Part shown: piece after piece, positions 27,909 through 37,454 of the stretch
Numbering within the stretch: position 1 is the first letter of the stretch
How the letters are laid out: each line of letters begins with the position of its first letter
Origin: Prolixibacteraceae bacterium
GTDB taxonomy: Bacteria > Bacteroidota > Bacteroidia > Bacteroidales > Prolixibacteraceae
Length of the DNA: 64,000 nt
Assembly: GCA_019459485.1 (NCBI GenBank)
Contig: JAIBEZ010000035.1
Coordinates: 36,511-100,510, forward strand
Direction of reading: 5' to 3'
Program-made: the position numbers and the translations under genes
The notes under the pieces: model-generated
The model's database searches: none
What the model was told of the DNA's origin: nothing
Seen by the model: only the letters and a program-made list of their open reading frames with translations

Positions 27909-29246
27909 ATGAAAAAGTTTTTTGAAACCCTAAAGAATATTTATAAGATTGAAGACTTACGGTCCCGGTTGGGGATCACATTGTTTTTGCTTTTAATATA
28001 TCGTTTAGGTTCTTATGTTTCTTTACCAGGAGTTGATCCGGCACAGTTGGATCAACTTAAAGATCAAACATCTGAGGGGTTGCTCGGATTGTTGGATATG
28101 TTCTCAGGAGGAGCATTTTCCCAGGCATCTATTTTTGCATTGGGAATTATGCCCTATATTTCGGCTTCTATTGTAATTCAGCTGATGGGTATTGCGGTAC
28201 CTTATTTTCAGCGGTTACAAAAAGAAGGTGAATCAGGACGTCGCAAAATCAATCAGCTAACCCGTTATCTGACTGTTGTCATCCTGATCTTCCAGGCACC
28301 TGCATATTTAGTTAATTTGCACGCCCAATTACCCGAATCAGCTTTTGCAATCACCGGAACACTGTTTACGATATCATCAACTGTAATATTAACTGCAGGG
28401 TCGATGTTTGTAATGTGGCTTGGTGAACGTATTACCGATAAAGGAATTGGAAATGGTATATCACTGATCATCATGATCGGAATTATTGCACGACTTCCTC
28501 ACTCTGTAGTTGCCGAATTTGCTTCGCGCATCGAGCAGCAAGGTGGTGGTATGGTAATGTTCCTTTTAGAGTTTGTAGTTCTGTTCTTCATATTTATGGG
28601 ATCTATTTTACTGGTTCAGGGAACCCGCAAAATACCTGTACAATACGCTAAAAGAATTGTAGGCAACAAACAATATGGTGGTGTTCGTCAGTACATACCT
28701 TTGAAAGTTAACGCCGCAGGGGTTATGCCTATCATTTTTGCCCAGGCAATCATGTTTATACCGATTAGTCTTGCCGGTTTTGCCAATTCAGATGGTTTGA
28801 GTGGCTTTGCAGCTGCATTTTCAAACCATACCGGTTTTTGGTACAACCTGACCCAATTTTTGCTTGTAATTATTTTTACCTATTTCTATACAGCAATTAC
28901 TGTTAACCCAATGCAAATGGCTGAAGATATGAAGAAGAATGGCGGATTCATTCCCGGTGTTAAGCCCGGAAAGAAAACAGTCGAATTTCTTGATACCATC
29001 ATGTCCAGAATTACACTTCCAGGATCTATTTTTCTTGGAATTATAACTATTTTGCCTGCGTTTGCAATGATGGCCGGAGTCAACAATCAGTTCGCTTATT
29101 TCTTTGGCGGAACATCACTGTTGATTCTTGTGGGAGTTGTTTTGGATACACTGCAACAAATTGAAAGTCATCTTTTGATGCGTCACTACGATGGTTTGAT
29201 GAAATCAGGCCGGATCAAGGGACGTACCGGAGGTAGCGGGTACTAG
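27909..29246 (+). CDS. secY: Preprotein translocase subunit SecY
   Basis: The channel subunit of the Sec translocon. 445 residues with ten predicted membrane helices, the plug/lateral-gate start (YRLGSYVSLPGVDPAQL), IMPYISASIVIQLM, and the cytosolic loop GGFIPGVKPGK that binds ribosome and SecA. The last residues MKSGRIKGRTG are typical. It is followed directly by infA. map (and adk), which sit here in many Bacteroidota and other bacteria, are missing. Confidence 0.98.
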   Translation: MKKFFETLKNIYKIEDLRSRLGITLFLLLIYRLGSYVSLPGVDPAQLDQLKDQTSEGLLGLLDMFSGGAFSQASIFALGIMPYISASIVIQLMGIAVPYFQRLQKEGESGRRKINQLTRYLTVVILIFQAPAYLVNLHAQLPESAFAITGTLFTISSTVILTAGSMFVMWLGERITDKGIGNGISLIIMIGIIARLPHSVVAEFASRIEQQGGGMVMFLLEFVVLFFIFMGSILLVQGTRKIPVQYAKRIVGNKQYGGVRQYIPLKVNAAGVMPIIFAQAIMFIPISLAGFANSDGLSGFAAAFSNHTGFWYNLTQFLLVIIFTYFYTAITVNPMQMAEDMKKNGGFIPGVKPGKKTVEFLDTIMSRITLPGSIFLGIITILPAFAMMAGVNNQFAYFFGGTSLLILVGVVLDTLQQIESHLLMRHYDGLMKSGRIKGRTGGSGY

Positions 29247-29317
29247 TTAATCTATCTGGACATTTAGGTGTCCTGGATTGATGAGAAGTTCTAAACTTGT
29301 TAAATTAATTTATTTTT

Positions 29318-29539
29318 ATGGCAAAACAGTCTTCTATACAACAAGACGGAACAATCATTGAATCATTATCAAATGCAATGTTCAGGGTTGAATTGGAAAA
29401 TGGGCATACCATTACTGCACATATTTCCGGAAAGATGAGGATGCACTACATCAAAATCTTACCCGGCGATAAAGTAAAGGTTGAAATGTCACCATACGAC
29501 CTGACCAAAGGAAGAATTACTTTTAGATACAAAAACTAA
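29318..29539 (+). CDS. infA: Translation initiation factor IF-1
   Basis: IF-1 blocks the A site during initiation. 73 residues forming an OB fold: [53 protein letters not shown]. It is placed between secY and rpmJ as in the spc/alpha junction. Confidence 0.98.
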   Translation: MAKQSSIQQDGTIIESLSNAMFRVELENGHTITAHISGKMRMHYIKILPGDKVKVEMSPYDLTKGRITFRYKN

Positions 29540-29550
29540 AGCACAAAATA

Positions 29551-29667
29551 ATGAAAGTAAGAGCATCCATTAAAAAACGTAGCGCCGAATGCAAAATTGT
29601 ACGCAGAAAAGGCCGTTTGTACGTGATTAACAAAAAGAATCCTAAGTACAAACAACGTCAGGGATAA
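29551..29667 (+). CDS. rpmJ: 50S ribosomal protein L36 (zinc-free form)
   Basis: A 38-residue protein, [20 protein letters not shown] then [15 protein letters not shown]. The Cys/Cys/Cys/His zinc ligands of the classical L36 are reduced to one Cys (Cys14), so it cannot bind zinc in the usual way. This is common in Bacteroidota. Position between infA and rpsM is standard. Confidence 0.96.
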   Translation: MKVRASIKKRSAECKIVRRKGRLYVINKKNPKYKQRQG

Positions 29668-29694
29668 TTAATTAACTTTGTAAAAATTTTATTT

Positions 29695-30072
29695 ATGGCT
29701 CGTATAAGTGGTGTTGACATCCCTAACAATAAGAGAGGCGAGATAGCATTAACCTATATCTATGGTATTGGGCGCAATCTTTCTGTAACGCTCCTCGAAA
29801 AAGCCGGCGTTGACAAAAACATCAAAGTCCAGGATTGGACGGATGAACATTTGGCTGCTATTCGTGCAGCAATCAGTGGAAACATTAAGGTAGAAGGCGA
29901 ATTGCGTTCTGAAACCCAAATGAATATTAAACGATTAATGGATATCGGATGTTATCGCGGTATTCGTCATCGTGTAGGCTTACCGCTTCGTGGACAAAGC
30001 ACAAAAAATAATGCACGTACACGTAAGGGTAAGAGAAAAACTGTTGCTAATAAGAAAAAAGCCACTAAATAA
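29695..30072 (+). CDS. rpsM: 30S ribosomal protein S13
   Basis: S13 forms the head-to-50S bridge and contacts P-site tRNA. 125 residues: [42 protein letters not shown] and a Lys/Arg-rich C-tail. First gene of the alpha-operon part. Confidence 0.98.
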   Translation: MARISGVDIPNNKRGEIALTYIYGIGRNLSVTLLEKAGVDKNIKVQDWTDEHLAAIRAAISGNIKVEGELRSETQMNIKRLMDIGCYRGIRHRVGLPLRGQSTKNNARTRKGKRKTVANKKKATK

Positions 30073-30086
30073 TTGATATTTGAATT

Positions 30087-30476
30087 ATGGCAAAAAAGAC
30101 TGGTTCTACAAAAAAACGAGTTGTTATCGTTGAAGCAATCGGGCAGGCACACATTCATTCTTCATTCAACAACATCATTGTGTCGTTGACCAATGGTAAT
30201 GGTGAAGTAATTTCGTGGTCGTCAGCCGGTAAAAAAGGATTCAGAGGTTCTAAAAAGAATACTCCGTATGCCGCTCAGGTAGCATCTGAAGAATGTTCCA
30301 AGACCGCATATGATCTTGGACTCAGAAAAGTAAAAGTATATGTAAAAGGTCCGGGTAATGGTCGCGAGTCTGCTATTCGCGCTATGAGCAGTGTGGGCAT
30401 TCAGGTAAGTGAAATTGTTGACGTAACTCCACTACCGCACAACGGATGTCGTCCTGCAAAAAGAAGACGTGTATAA
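30087..30476 (+). CDS. rpsK: 30S ribosomal protein S11
   Basis: S11 lies on the 30S platform near the Shine-Dalgarno helix. 129 residues, with [45 protein letters not shown] and the end [12 protein letters not shown]. Confidence 0.98.
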   Translation: MAKKTGSTKKRVVIVEAIGQAHIHSSFNNIIVSLTNGNGEVISWSSAGKKGFRGSKKNTPYAAQVASEECSKTAYDLGLRKVKVYVKGPGNGRESAIRAMSSVGIQVSEIVDVTPLPHNGCRPAKRRRV

Positions 30477-30496
30477 TCTAATTAATTAAGACAGTA

Positions 30497-31105
30497 ATGG
30501 CAAGATATATTGGACCAAAATCTAGAATTGCCCGAAAATTTGGTGAAGCAATTTTCGGACCTGATAAAGTGCTTGAAAAGAAAAATTACCCACCGGGAGT
30601 TCATGGTTTGGCAAGTCGCCGCCGTAAAAAATCGGAATACGGTACGCAATTAAAAGAAAAACAAAAAGCCAAATACATGTATGGTGTATTGGAAAAACAA
30701 TTTTCTAATTTGTTTAAAAAAGCGTCAGCATCAAAAGGTGTAACAGGAGAAGTCCTTTTACAGTTGCTTGAAGCTCGTTTAGACAATGTTGTATTCCGTT
30801 TGGGAATTGCGCCAACCCGTGCTGCTGCACGCCAGTTGGTTTCTCACAAGCACATCGTAGTTAATGGCGAGGTTGTAAACATACCTTCGTATCATTTACG
30901 TCCCGGCGAATCTGTTGGCGTTCGTGAAAAATCAAAATCACTCGAAGCAATTACAGCCTCTTTGAATTCACATCGTTTTAATAAATTTGCATGGTTGGAA
31001 TGGGATAGTACTGAAATGGCAGGTAAGTTTTTAAACCGTCCTGACAGAGCAGATATTCCTGAAAACATTAAAGAACAACTTATTGTAGAGTTGTATTCTA
31101 AATAA
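30497..31105 (+). CDS. rpsD: 30S ribosomal protein S4 (zinc-free form)
   Basis: S4 is a primary 16S binder and helicase-tunnel protein. 202 residues, [21 protein letters not shown] start without the N-terminal Cys cluster, the S4 RNA-binding domain [20 protein letters not shown] and the tail [15 protein letters not shown]. Confidence 0.98.
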   Translation: MARYIGPKSRIARKFGEAIFGPDKVLEKKNYPPGVHGLASRRRKKSEYGTQLKEKQKAKYMYGVLEKQFSNLFKKASASKGVTGEVLLQLLEARLDNVVFRLGIAPTRAAARQLVSHKHIVVNGEVVNIPSYHLRPGESVGVREKSKSLEAITASLNSHRFNKFAWLEWDSTEMAGKFLNRPDRADIPENIKEQLIVELYSK

Positions 31106-31121
31106 TCAATTACTCAGTATT

Positions 31122-32114
31122 ATGGCAATATTAGCGTTCCAGAAACCCGACAAAGTTATAATGGTTGAAACCGATGATAAGTACGGAAAATTTGAATTCC
31201 GTCCATTGGAACCTGGCTATGGTATTACAATTGGTAATGCCTTGCGTAGAATCCTTTTATCCTCTTTGGAAGGTTATGCAATCACCTCTATCAAAATTGA
31301 CAAAGTTGACCATGAATTTGCGACCATAAAAGGTGTGATGGAAGATGTTACCGAAATCATCCTTAACATGAAGCAAATCAGGTTTAAACGTGAAGTTGAA
31401 GATTCTGACAGCGAAAAGGTTTCAATCTCATTTTCAGGACAGGACGTATTCACCGCTGGAGATATTAATAAATTTATGACCGGCTTCCGTGTTCTAAATC
31501 CAGAATTAGTTATTTGCCGGATGGAACCTGAAGTTAAATTGCAGATGGAACTTTCCATCAACAAAGGTCGTGGATATGTTCCAAGCGCTGAAAATAAGCC
31601 TATCGATGCTGAGTTTGGAGTTATACCGATTGATTCAATTTTCACACCGATTAAAAATGTGAAATATGCAATCGAAAATTATCGCGTTGAGCAAAAAACC
31701 GACTACGAAAAGCTGGTTTTTGAAATCACAACCGATGGTTCTATTCATCCAAAAGATGCATTGAAAGAAGCAGCAAAAATTCTGATTTATCACTTCATGC
31801 TATTTTCTGACGAAAAGATTACAATCGATTCTGACGAGAAATTTGCAAACGAAGAGTTTGATGAAGAAGTATTGCACATGCGCCAATTGTTGAAAACAAA
31901 ACTGGTTGACATGGATCTTTCTGTTCGTGCATTGAATTGCCTTAAAGCAGCAGATGTTGAAACATTGGGCGAACTGGTTACCTATAACCGGAATGATTTG
32001 CTCAAATTCCGTAATTTCGGAAAAAAATCACTTACAGAACTTGATGATTTGTTGGTGAGTTTGAGTCTGACTTTCGGGATGGATATCAGTAAATATAAAC
32101 TTGATAAGGAATAA
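31122..32114 (+). CDS. rpoA: RNA polymerase alpha subunit
   Basis: Alpha dimerises to scaffold RNA polymerase. 330 residues. The N-terminal domain has the assembly signature [22 protein letters not shown]. After a linker (about 235-255) the C-terminal domain has [19 protein letters not shown] and [16 protein letters not shown], which bind UP elements and activators. Followed after 6 bp by rplQ. Confidence 0.98.
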   Translation: MAILAFQKPDKVIMVETDDKYGKFEFRPLEPGYGITIGNALRRILLSSLEGYAITSIKIDKVDHEFATIKGVMEDVTEIILNMKQIRFKREVEDSDSEKVSISFSGQDVFTAGDINKFMTGFRVLNPELVICRMEPEVKLQMELSINKGRGYVPSAENKPIDAEFGVIPIDSIFTPIKNVKYAIENYRVEQKTDYEKLVFEITTDGSIHPKDALKEAAKILIYHFMLFSDEKITIDSDEKFANEEFDEEVLHMRQLLKTKLVDMDLSVRALNCLKAADVETLGELVTYNRNDLLKFRNFGKKSLTELDDLLVSLSLTFGMDISKYKLDKE

Positions 32115-32120
32115 GTAAAA

Positions 32121-32648
32121 ATGAGACATAGTAAAAAATTCAACCATTTAGGTAGAACTAGCTCACACAGAAAAGCTATGTTGGCCAATATGGCTAATTC
32201 ATTGATTTTTCACAAACGTATTGCAACGACTTTAGCGAAAGCAAAAGCCTTAAGAGTATATGTTGAGCCACTTATCACAAAAGCAAAAGACGATTCAACT
32301 CATTCACGCAGAACTGTATTTGAATATCTTCAAAGCAAAACTGCAGTTGCTGTTTTGTTCAGGGATGTTGCTGAAAAAGTTGGCGATCGTCCGGGTGGTT
32401 ATACCAGGATTCTGAAAACAGGAAATCGGTTGGGTGATGATGCTTCAATGTGTATCATCGAATTGGTTGACTTTAACGAAAGCATGTTGGCTGCTAAAGA
32501 AGGCAAAGCTAAACCAGTTAAATCGCGCCGCGGTGGAAAGAAAAAGCCTGCCGGTGTAACTAAAACTGCAAAGAAGGTTGCCCCAAAAGAAGCAAGCAAA
32601 CCTGCAGCGGCTGAAGAAGCTGCACCAGAATTACCAACTCAGGAATAA
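32121..32648 (+). CDS. rplQ: 50S ribosomal protein L17 with C-terminal extension
   Basis: L17 surrounds the tunnel exit. The core (residues 1-120) is typical: [29 protein letters not shown], then [22 protein letters not shown]. About 50 extra residues rich in Lys, Ala and Glu ([23 protein letters not shown]) extend it to 175, a feature seen in other Bacteroidota L17 proteins. Last gene of the operon, followed by an intrinsic terminator. Confidence 0.97.
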   Translation: MRHSKKFNHLGRTSSHRKAMLANMANSLIFHKRIATTLAKAKALRVYVEPLITKAKDDSTHSRRTVFEYLQSKTAVAVLFRDVAEKVGDRPGGYTRILKTGNRLGDDASMCIIELVDFNESMLAAKEGKAKPVKSRRGGKKKPAGVTKTAKKVAPKEASKPAAAEEAAPELPTQE

Positions 32649-32666
32649 GAAATATATTCGATGAAT

Positions 32667-32698
32667 AAAAAAAGGCTGATGAACAATCAGCCTTTTTT
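32667..32698 (+). terminator. Intrinsic terminator of the ribosomal operon
   Basis: AAAAAAGGCTGAT, short loop, ATCAGCCTTTTTT. It is a strong stem plus T run directly after rplQ. Confidence 0.85.
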
Positions 32699-32767
32699 AT
32701 TACCCTTGATTCACTACCGGATAACCATACAAAATTGGTGATGTAAAGGTTATCCTGTTTCTTTGTT

Positions 32768-33151
32768 TTATATTGAAGTTTGTTCTTTTTGTTTCAGATG
32801 AAAGTCGATGGTCGCCAGTAACTTTTCAACATCAATAGGCTTGATTAAATAATCATCGGCCCCGTTTCCCATGCACCTGACCCGTTCGTGGTCGAAATCG
32901 TTGGTGGTTACAAAAATGATTGGAATATTTTTATTGCGGTGGTTAATTGATTCTCTGATCAGCAATGTCGCTTCGGCGCCATCCATTACCGGCATCGACA
33001 AATCCATCAATACAACATCAAAAAGGTCCTTTTCCAACATGTTTACAGCTTCAAGTCCGTTATTGGCAGTTTCTATATCGTAATACTTCTTTAAAGAGTA
33101 GAACAAAAACTTTTGATTAATGGGATTGTCGTCAACAACTAATAATTTCAC
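32768..33151 (-). CDS. Single-domain response regulator (CheY-like)
   Basis: 127 residues consisting of a receiver domain only. The acidic pair is in LLVVDDNPINQ, the phospho-acceptor Asp50 in VVLMDLSMPVMDG, the switch Thr in IIFVTTND and the Lys in LIKPID. The DDNPINQ start is like receivers of hybrid-kinase phosphorelays. There is no output domain and no kinase beside it. It is divergent from ettA. Partner unknown. Confidence 0.9.
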   Translation of the reverse strand: MKLLVVDDNPINQKFLFYSLKKYYDIETANNGLEAVNMLEKDLFDVVLMDLSMPVMDGAEATLLIRESINHRNKNIPIIFVTTNDFDHERVRCMGNGADDYLIKPIDVEKLLATIDFHLKQKEQTSI

Positions 33152-33293
33152 AGTGGTTATTTAAATTGTATCATTTTACTTTTGTTAAAACTACAGAATT
33201 TGCTAATGAAAAAGAACTAATTTTGGTAACTCAAAAGCGCTCTTAGATAACCCAACAGACAAATTCGATTAGAAACAGTTAAATAAAAAATTT

Positions 33294-34982
33294 ATGGCAG
33301 ACGATAAAAAGATTATTTTCTCGATGCATCGGGTAAATAAAACATACCCGCCGCAGAAACAAGTATTGAAAGATATTTCTTTGTCATTTTACCTTGGTGC
33401 CAAAATCGGGATCATCGGGCTAAACGGTTCAGGAAAATCTACCTTGCTTAAAATTATTGCCGGACTTGAAAGTTCTTACCAGGGAGATGTTGTTTTTGCT
33501 CCGGGATACACTGTCGATTACCTCGAACAGGACCCACAGCTCGACGAGACGAAAACAGTTAAGGAAATTGTTCAGGAAGGAGTTCAGGAAATAGTGGATG
33601 TTTTGAAGGCTTTCGAAGACATCAACCTGAAGTTTGGCGATCCTGATGTGTATGAAAATGCTGATTTAATGGACAAAATGATCGCAGAACAGGCGGTCCT
33701 TCAGGACAAAATTGATCATCTGGATGCATGGAACCTCGATGCCAAACTCGAACGCGCGATGGATGCATTGCAATGTCCGCCGGACGACCAATTGGTAGGT
33801 GAACTTTCAGGAGGCGAACGGCGCAGGGTAGCTTTGTGCCGCCTGCTGCTGAAAGAACCTGATGTATTGCTGCTCGATGAGCCAACCAACCATTTGGATG
33901 CTGAATCGATTCAATGGCTCGAATTGCATCTTCAGCAATACAAGGGAACTGTGATCTGCATTACTCACGACAGATACTTCCTTGACAATGTTGCCGGATG
34001 GATCTTGGAACTCGACCGTGGAGAAGGAATTCCATGGAAAGGTAATTATTCATCGTGGCTCGACCAGAAATCGAAACGCATGGAGCAGGAAGAAAAGGTT
34101 GCTTCGAAACGCCGCAAATCTCTGGAGAGAGAGCTCGAATGGATACGTATGGCGCCCAAAGCCCGTCAGGCCAAATCGAAAGCCCGTTTAGGAGCCTACG
34201 ATCGCTTGGTGAATGAAGATGTGAAATCAAAGGAAGAAAAACTCGAAATTTTTATCCCGAACGGACCGCGTTTGGGCGAACGGGTGATTTCCGCGCAAGG
34301 TGTTTCAAAAGGTTACGGCGACCGCATATTGTTCGAGAACCTTGATTTTGTGCTTCCTCCAAACGGAATTGTTGGTGTTATAGGTCCAAATGGTGCCGGT
34401 AAAACTACCCTGTTTAAACTGATCATGGAATTGGAAAAGGCCGACAAAGGAACTTTCGAAGTAGGGGAGACCGTGAAACTTGCTTATGTCGATCAAACGC
34501 ATAAAGCCATTGATCCTGAAAAGACTGTTTTTCAGGTGATTACCGGCGGAAGTGATTTGATTTCGATAGGAGGGAAGCAACTGAATGCACGTGCGTACGT
34601 TTCCAGGTTCAATTTTGGCGGTGCCGATCAGGAAAAGAAATGCGGATATCTCTCCGGTGGAGAAAAGAACCGCTTGCACCTTGCTTTGGCCTTGAAGGAA
34701 GAGGGAAATGTACTGCTGCTCGATGAGCCTACCAACGATATTGACATCAATACCTTGCGTGCTTTGGAAGAAGGCCTTGATAACTTTGCCGGTTGTGCCG
34801 TGGTAATTTCGCATGATCGCTGGTTTCTCGACCGCATTGCCACTCATATTCTGGCATTCGAAGGTGATTCGAAAGTGGTATTCTTCGAAGGTGGATTTAC
34901 CGATTACGAAGAAAACCGCAAAAAACGAATGGGCGATGTTGGCCCAAAACGTGTGAAATATAAAAAACTGGTGAAAGATTAG
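33294..34982 (+). CDS. ettA: Energy-dependent translational throttle protein EttA (ABC-F ATPase)
   Basis: 562 residues with two ABC ATPase domains and no membrane helices. Walker A sites are GLNGSGKST (near residue 45) and GPNGAGKTT (near 365). Signatures are LSGGERRR and LSGGEKNR, and Walker B LLLDEPTN occurs in both. The start KKIIFSMHRVNKTYPPQKQVLKDISLSF and the conserved TDYEENRKKR end mark the EttA subfamily, which binds the E site and gates initiation by ATP/ADP. A possible -7 (TAATTTTG, 33218) lies 70 bp upstream with short spacing to a TTTG. Terminator follows. Confidence 0.94.
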   Translation: MADDKKIIFSMHRVNKTYPPQKQVLKDISLSFYLGAKIGIIGLNGSGKSTLLKIIAGLESSYQGDVVFAPGYTVDYLEQDPQLDETKTVKEIVQEGVQEIVDVLKAFEDINLKFGDPDVYENADLMDKMIAEQAVLQDKIDHLDAWNLDAKLERAMDALQCPPDDQLVGELSGGERRRVALCRLLLKEPDVLLLDEPTNHLDAESIQWLELHLQQYKGTVICITHDRYFLDNVAGWILELDRGEGIPWKGNYSSWLDQKSKRMEQEEKVASKRRKSLERELEWIRMAPKARQAKSKARLGAYDRLVNEDVKSKEEKLEIFIPNGPRLGERVISAQGVSKGYGDRILFENLDFVLPPNGIVGVIGPNGAGKTTLFKLIMELEKADKGTFEVGETVKLAYVDQTHKAIDPEKTVFQVITGGSDLISIGGKQLNARAYVSRFNFGGADQEKKCGYLSGGEKNRLHLALALKEEGNVLLLDEPTNDIDINTLRALEEGLDNFAGCAVVISHDRWFLDRIATHILAFEGDSKVVFFEGGFTDYEENRKKRMGDVGPKRVKYKKLVKD

Positions 34983-35027
34983 GTTATTCAGCGGGTGACT
35001 CAAAGGTGCTGAGTTGATGAAAAGTTT

Positions 35028-35063
35028 ACAAAGTCCGGGGCGGGTAATCGCTTCGGACTTTGT
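35028..35063 (+). terminator. Intrinsic terminator after ettA
   Basis: ACAAAGTCCG / CGGACTTTGT, perfect 10-bp stem, followed by TGTTTTT. Confidence 0.8.
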
Positions 35064-35116
35064 TGTTTTTAGATGTTTGTGTTGCAATTATTGTTTATAA
35101 CTTCATGTAAAGTGGT

Positions 35117-35147
35117 TTTGAATGTTTGAAGGAATGGGTTAACTTTG
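35117..35147 (+). promoter_or_regulatory. Promoter for the Bro-N gene
   Basis: TTTG (35117-35120), 19-bp spacer, TAACTTTG (35140-35147). The leader to the Bro-N ATG is about 140 bp and holds a 30-codon open frame (35192-35284). Nothing else is seen in the 34983-35296 gap. Confidence 0.65.
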
Positions 35148-35296
35148 ATAAGTTCCATTTATTGAAAAATACAATTGTTTCATCCTAATATATGGCCAAC
35201 GATTTAGACAACCAGTTAATTGATCAAAATAGATTCGCTTTGCCATGTATAACGAACCAGAATAGTGGTGTTTTTTACTTTTAAAAGAATAGAATC

Positions 35297-36136
35297 ATGA
35301 GCAACATTAAACTTTTCGAAAGCAGACAAATACGGTCGGTTTGGAATGAAGAAGACCAAAAGTGGTATTTTTCTGTTCAGGATGTAATAGAAGTTCTAAC
35401 AGATAGTACAGATATTAAGCAATATATTAAAAGGGTGTTAAGCCGTGACGAAATGCTTAAAAGCAACTGGGGTACAATTTGTACCCCAGTTGAAATGATA
35501 GCTGCTGATGGCAAAAGACGAAAGATACAAGCTTCCGATACCAAAGGACTTTTACGCATCATTCAATCCATCCCATCGCCAAAGGCAGAACCTTTTAAGC
35601 AATGGTTGGCGCAGGTTGGTTCCGACCGATTGGATGAAATAGAAAACCCGGAACTGGCTGCACAGCGTACCCGGGAGCTGTATAAACTAAAAGGCTATTC
35701 CGAAGATTGGATTGAAAAGCGGATGCGTAGCATTGCCATTCGGGAGGAATTAACCGAGGAATGGAAAAATCGTGGAGTTAAGGAGAAAATAGAGTACGCC
35801 ATTTTAACGGCTGAAATATCGAAGGCAACTTTTGGATTAACACCTTCAGAATACAAAGAGGTAAAAGGCTTGAAAAGTCAAAATCTACGCGATCACATGA
35901 TTGATCTGGAGCTTATTTTCTCTATGTTAGGCGAAGCATCTACGAAGGAAATCGCTGTGAATACCGATACTCAGGGGTTTGAGCAAAATAAGCGGGCAGC
36001 AAGAACCGGTGGAAAGATTGCCGGAGATGCTCGGAAGCAGCTTGAAATCAAATCAGGAAAGAAGGTAGTGACCAGCGAAAACTATTTATTGACAGAGAAC
36101 AAAAAGAAGGGATTAGCCTCTAAATTGAAAAAATAG
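35297..36136 (+). CDS. Bro-N domain protein (phage antirepressor / DinD-like)
   Basis: 279 residues. Residues about 1-110 form a Bro-N domain (KLFESRQIRSVWNEEDQKWYFSVQD, DTKGLLRIIQSIPSPKAEPFKQWLAQVG), found in phage antirepressors and baculovirus BRO proteins. The remainder (RTRELYKLKGYSEDWIEKRM, LTEEWKNRGVKE, the GGKIAGDARKQLE segment) resembles DinD-like bacterial proteins, which are tied to DNA-damage responses. No phage genes surround it, so it is probably a domesticated or mobile-origin regulator. Function is inferred only from family. Confidence 0.85.
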   Translation: MSNIKLFESRQIRSVWNEEDQKWYFSVQDVIEVLTDSTDIKQYIKRVLSRDEMLKSNWGTICTPVEMIAADGKRRKIQASDTKGLLRIIQSIPSPKAEPFKQWLAQVGSDRLDEIENPELAAQRTRELYKLKGYSEDWIEKRMRSIAIREELTEEWKNRGVKEKIEYAILTAEISKATFGLTPSEYKEVKGLKSQNLRDHMIDLELIFSMLGEASTKEIAVNTDTQGFEQNKRAARTGGKIAGDARKQLEIKSGKKVVTSENYLLTENKKKGLASKLKK

Positions 36137-36164
36137 AAAGTATGGTAAGTAAAATATCTCACGT

Positions 36165-36650
36165 ATGCTAAAAATTGTTACCTCAAAATTACTCGATGAA
36201 CTAAGCCAAAAGGCAAAGATTTCACCACGCAAACGCATAAACCACAACTTCCACGACGATTTGGCTGATCCGATCAACCGGATGTTGAATGCTTTTGAAC
36301 CCGGAACGTATATTCAGCCGCACAAACATGAAAATCCGGACAAACGTGAAGTTTTTATCATTTTGCGCGGAAGCCTGGTGGTGGTGATTTTTGATGATTC
36401 AGGCAATCCGGATGATTTTGTTTTGCTTGATCCTGGGAAGGGAAACTACGCCATTGAAGTGCCGCCGGGAGTTTGGCACAATGTTGTTTCACTCGAATCG
36501 GGAACGGTTGTTTATGAGATCAAAGATGGTCCCTACATTCAAATTTCTGATAAGAATTTCGCTTCTTGGGCTCCTAAAGAAGGTCATCCTGATTGCGATC
36601 AATACCTTTCAAAATTAACTGATCTGTTTATTCGCAGCCAATGCGTATAA
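36165..36650 (+). CDS. WbuC family cupin-fold metalloprotein
   Basis: 161 residues. The cupin core has the metal motif HKHENPDKREVF (two His and Glu) and a second His in PPGVWHNVV, with the usual GSLVVVIFDDSG strand between. Residues NHNFHDDLADPINRMLNAFEPGTYIQPHKH match WbuC-type proteins, often coded near O-antigen clusters. Neither substrate nor an adjacent polysaccharide locus is known here. It starts 29 bp after the Bro-N gene, possibly co-transcribed. Confidence 0.82.
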   Translation: MLKIVTSKLLDELSQKAKISPRKRINHNFHDDLADPINRMLNAFEPGTYIQPHKHENPDKREVFIILRGSLVVVIFDDSGNPDDFVLLDPGKGNYAIEVPPGVWHNVVSLESGTVVYEIKDGPYIQISDKNFASWAPKEGHPDCDQYLSKLTDLFIRSQCV

Positions 36651-36665
36651 AATCCTGATTTTAGA

Positions 36666-36980
36666 TTAAATCTCTATGCTTTTTGCGGAGCTTTTTTTAA
36701 AGCGCATGATACGGTTAAATACTTCTTTTTTATTCTTACGTTCTTCTTCGAGATCATAGTCATTCTGAAGGCCTAGCCAAAATGTTGGGGTTGTGCCAAA
36801 ATAGATACTAAGCCTCAGCGCCGTGTCAGCAGTGATACTTCTTTTCCCTTTAATGATCTGTGAAATTCTTGACTGAGGAATTTCTGTTTCATTGGCTAAT
36901 TTGTATGCCGAAACATTTAAGGCTTTTAAAAATTCTTCGTTTAGAATTTCTCCCGGGTGTATATTTTCCAGCAATTCCAT
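36666..36980 (-). CDS. higA: HigA family antitoxin (XRE-type HTH)
   Basis: 104 residues. The start NIHPGEILNEEFLKALNVSAYKLA and the HTH IPQSRISQIIKGKRSITADTALRLS followed by YFGTTPTFWLGLQNDYDL are the HigA/VapI signature. It neutralises HigB and represses the operon. Located 16 bp downstream of the toxin gene (toxin first, as usual for hig). Confidence 0.93.
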   Translation of the reverse strand: MELLENIHPGEILNEEFLKALNVSAYKLANETEIPQSRISQIIKGKRSITADTALRLSIYFGTTPTFWLGLQNDYDLEEERKNKKEVFNRIMRFKKSSAKSIEI

Positions 36981-36996
36981 ATTCCGTTTTTTTTTA

Positions 36997-37278
36997 TTAG
37001 TGATAATCTGTTATTTCCACTTCTTTAGCCTGATTATTCTCCCATTTAAAAACAATTCTCCATTGATCGTTGATCCTTATACTGTAGAATTCTTTCATGG
37101 TTCCTGCTAATTTTTCCAACCGATTGGAAGGTGGAATTGTTAGGTCGGAGAGGTTTTGAGAGTTGTTCAGCATCCTTAGCTTTCGCCTTCCGATTTGTTG
37201 GATTTCAGGAGGTAACTTCTTCGATCTTTCTCCATTCCAGATCTTTTCAGTTTCTTTAGAGCCAAAAGAAACAATCAT
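36997..37278 (-). CDS. higB: HigB family toxin (RelE-fold ribosome-dependent mRNase)
   Basis: 93 residues. MIVSFGSKETEKIWNGERSKKLPPEI, then LEKLAGTMKEFYSIRINDQWRIVFKWENNQAKEVEITDYH-like end (family end: DYH) identify the RelE/HigB (plasmid maintenance killer) family. The start ATG at 37278 lies inside a short inverted repeat, and a good promoter is just upstream. First gene of a two-gene operon with higA. Confidence 0.93.
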   Translation of the reverse strand: MIVSFGSKETEKIWNGERSKKLPPEIQQIGRRKLRMLNNSQNLSDLTIPPSNRLEKLAGTMKEFYSIRINDQWRIVFKWENNQAKEVEITDYH

Positions 37279-37283
37279 TGTTT
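37269..37283. promoter_or_regulatory. Candidate HigA operator overlapping the higB start
   Basis: AAACAAT-C-ATTGTTT is a perfect 7-bp inverted repeat centred on the higB start codon, about 15-20 bp downstream of the predicted transcription start. This location fits autorepression by HigA. Confidence 0.45.
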
Positions 37284-37303
37284 AAAGTTTGTGTTAGTAA
37301 CGT

Positions 37304-37333
37304 CAAAAGTAAGTATTTATTTTGAAAACCAAA
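37304..37333 (-). promoter_or_regulatory. Promoter of higBA
   Basis: On the minus strand TTTG (37333-37330), 18-bp spacer, TACTTTTG (37311-37304). It is a close match to the Bacteroidota consensus, 25 bp before higB. Confidence 0.7.
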
Positions 37334-37423
37334 GATGAATTTGGCGTTGAAAAAACTTAATGCGGGATTGTGTACTTTACAAAGAATGATTTGGCCAACA
37401 TTTCGATGTGAAAGCTTTTTGGC

Positions 37424-37431
37424 TAACTTTG
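37424..37431 (+). promoter_or_regulatory. -7 element of hisS
   Basis: TAACTTTG 24 bp upstream of the hisS ATG, with TTTC (not TTTG) about 19 bp before it. It supports the start at 37455. Confidence 0.5.
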
Positions 37432-37454
37432 CGCCTTCAGAAAAAATTGAACTC

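Noticed and set aside
37335..37454. Extended HisS start
   Set aside because: The extension contains the -7 element and is unlike any HisS N-terminus.
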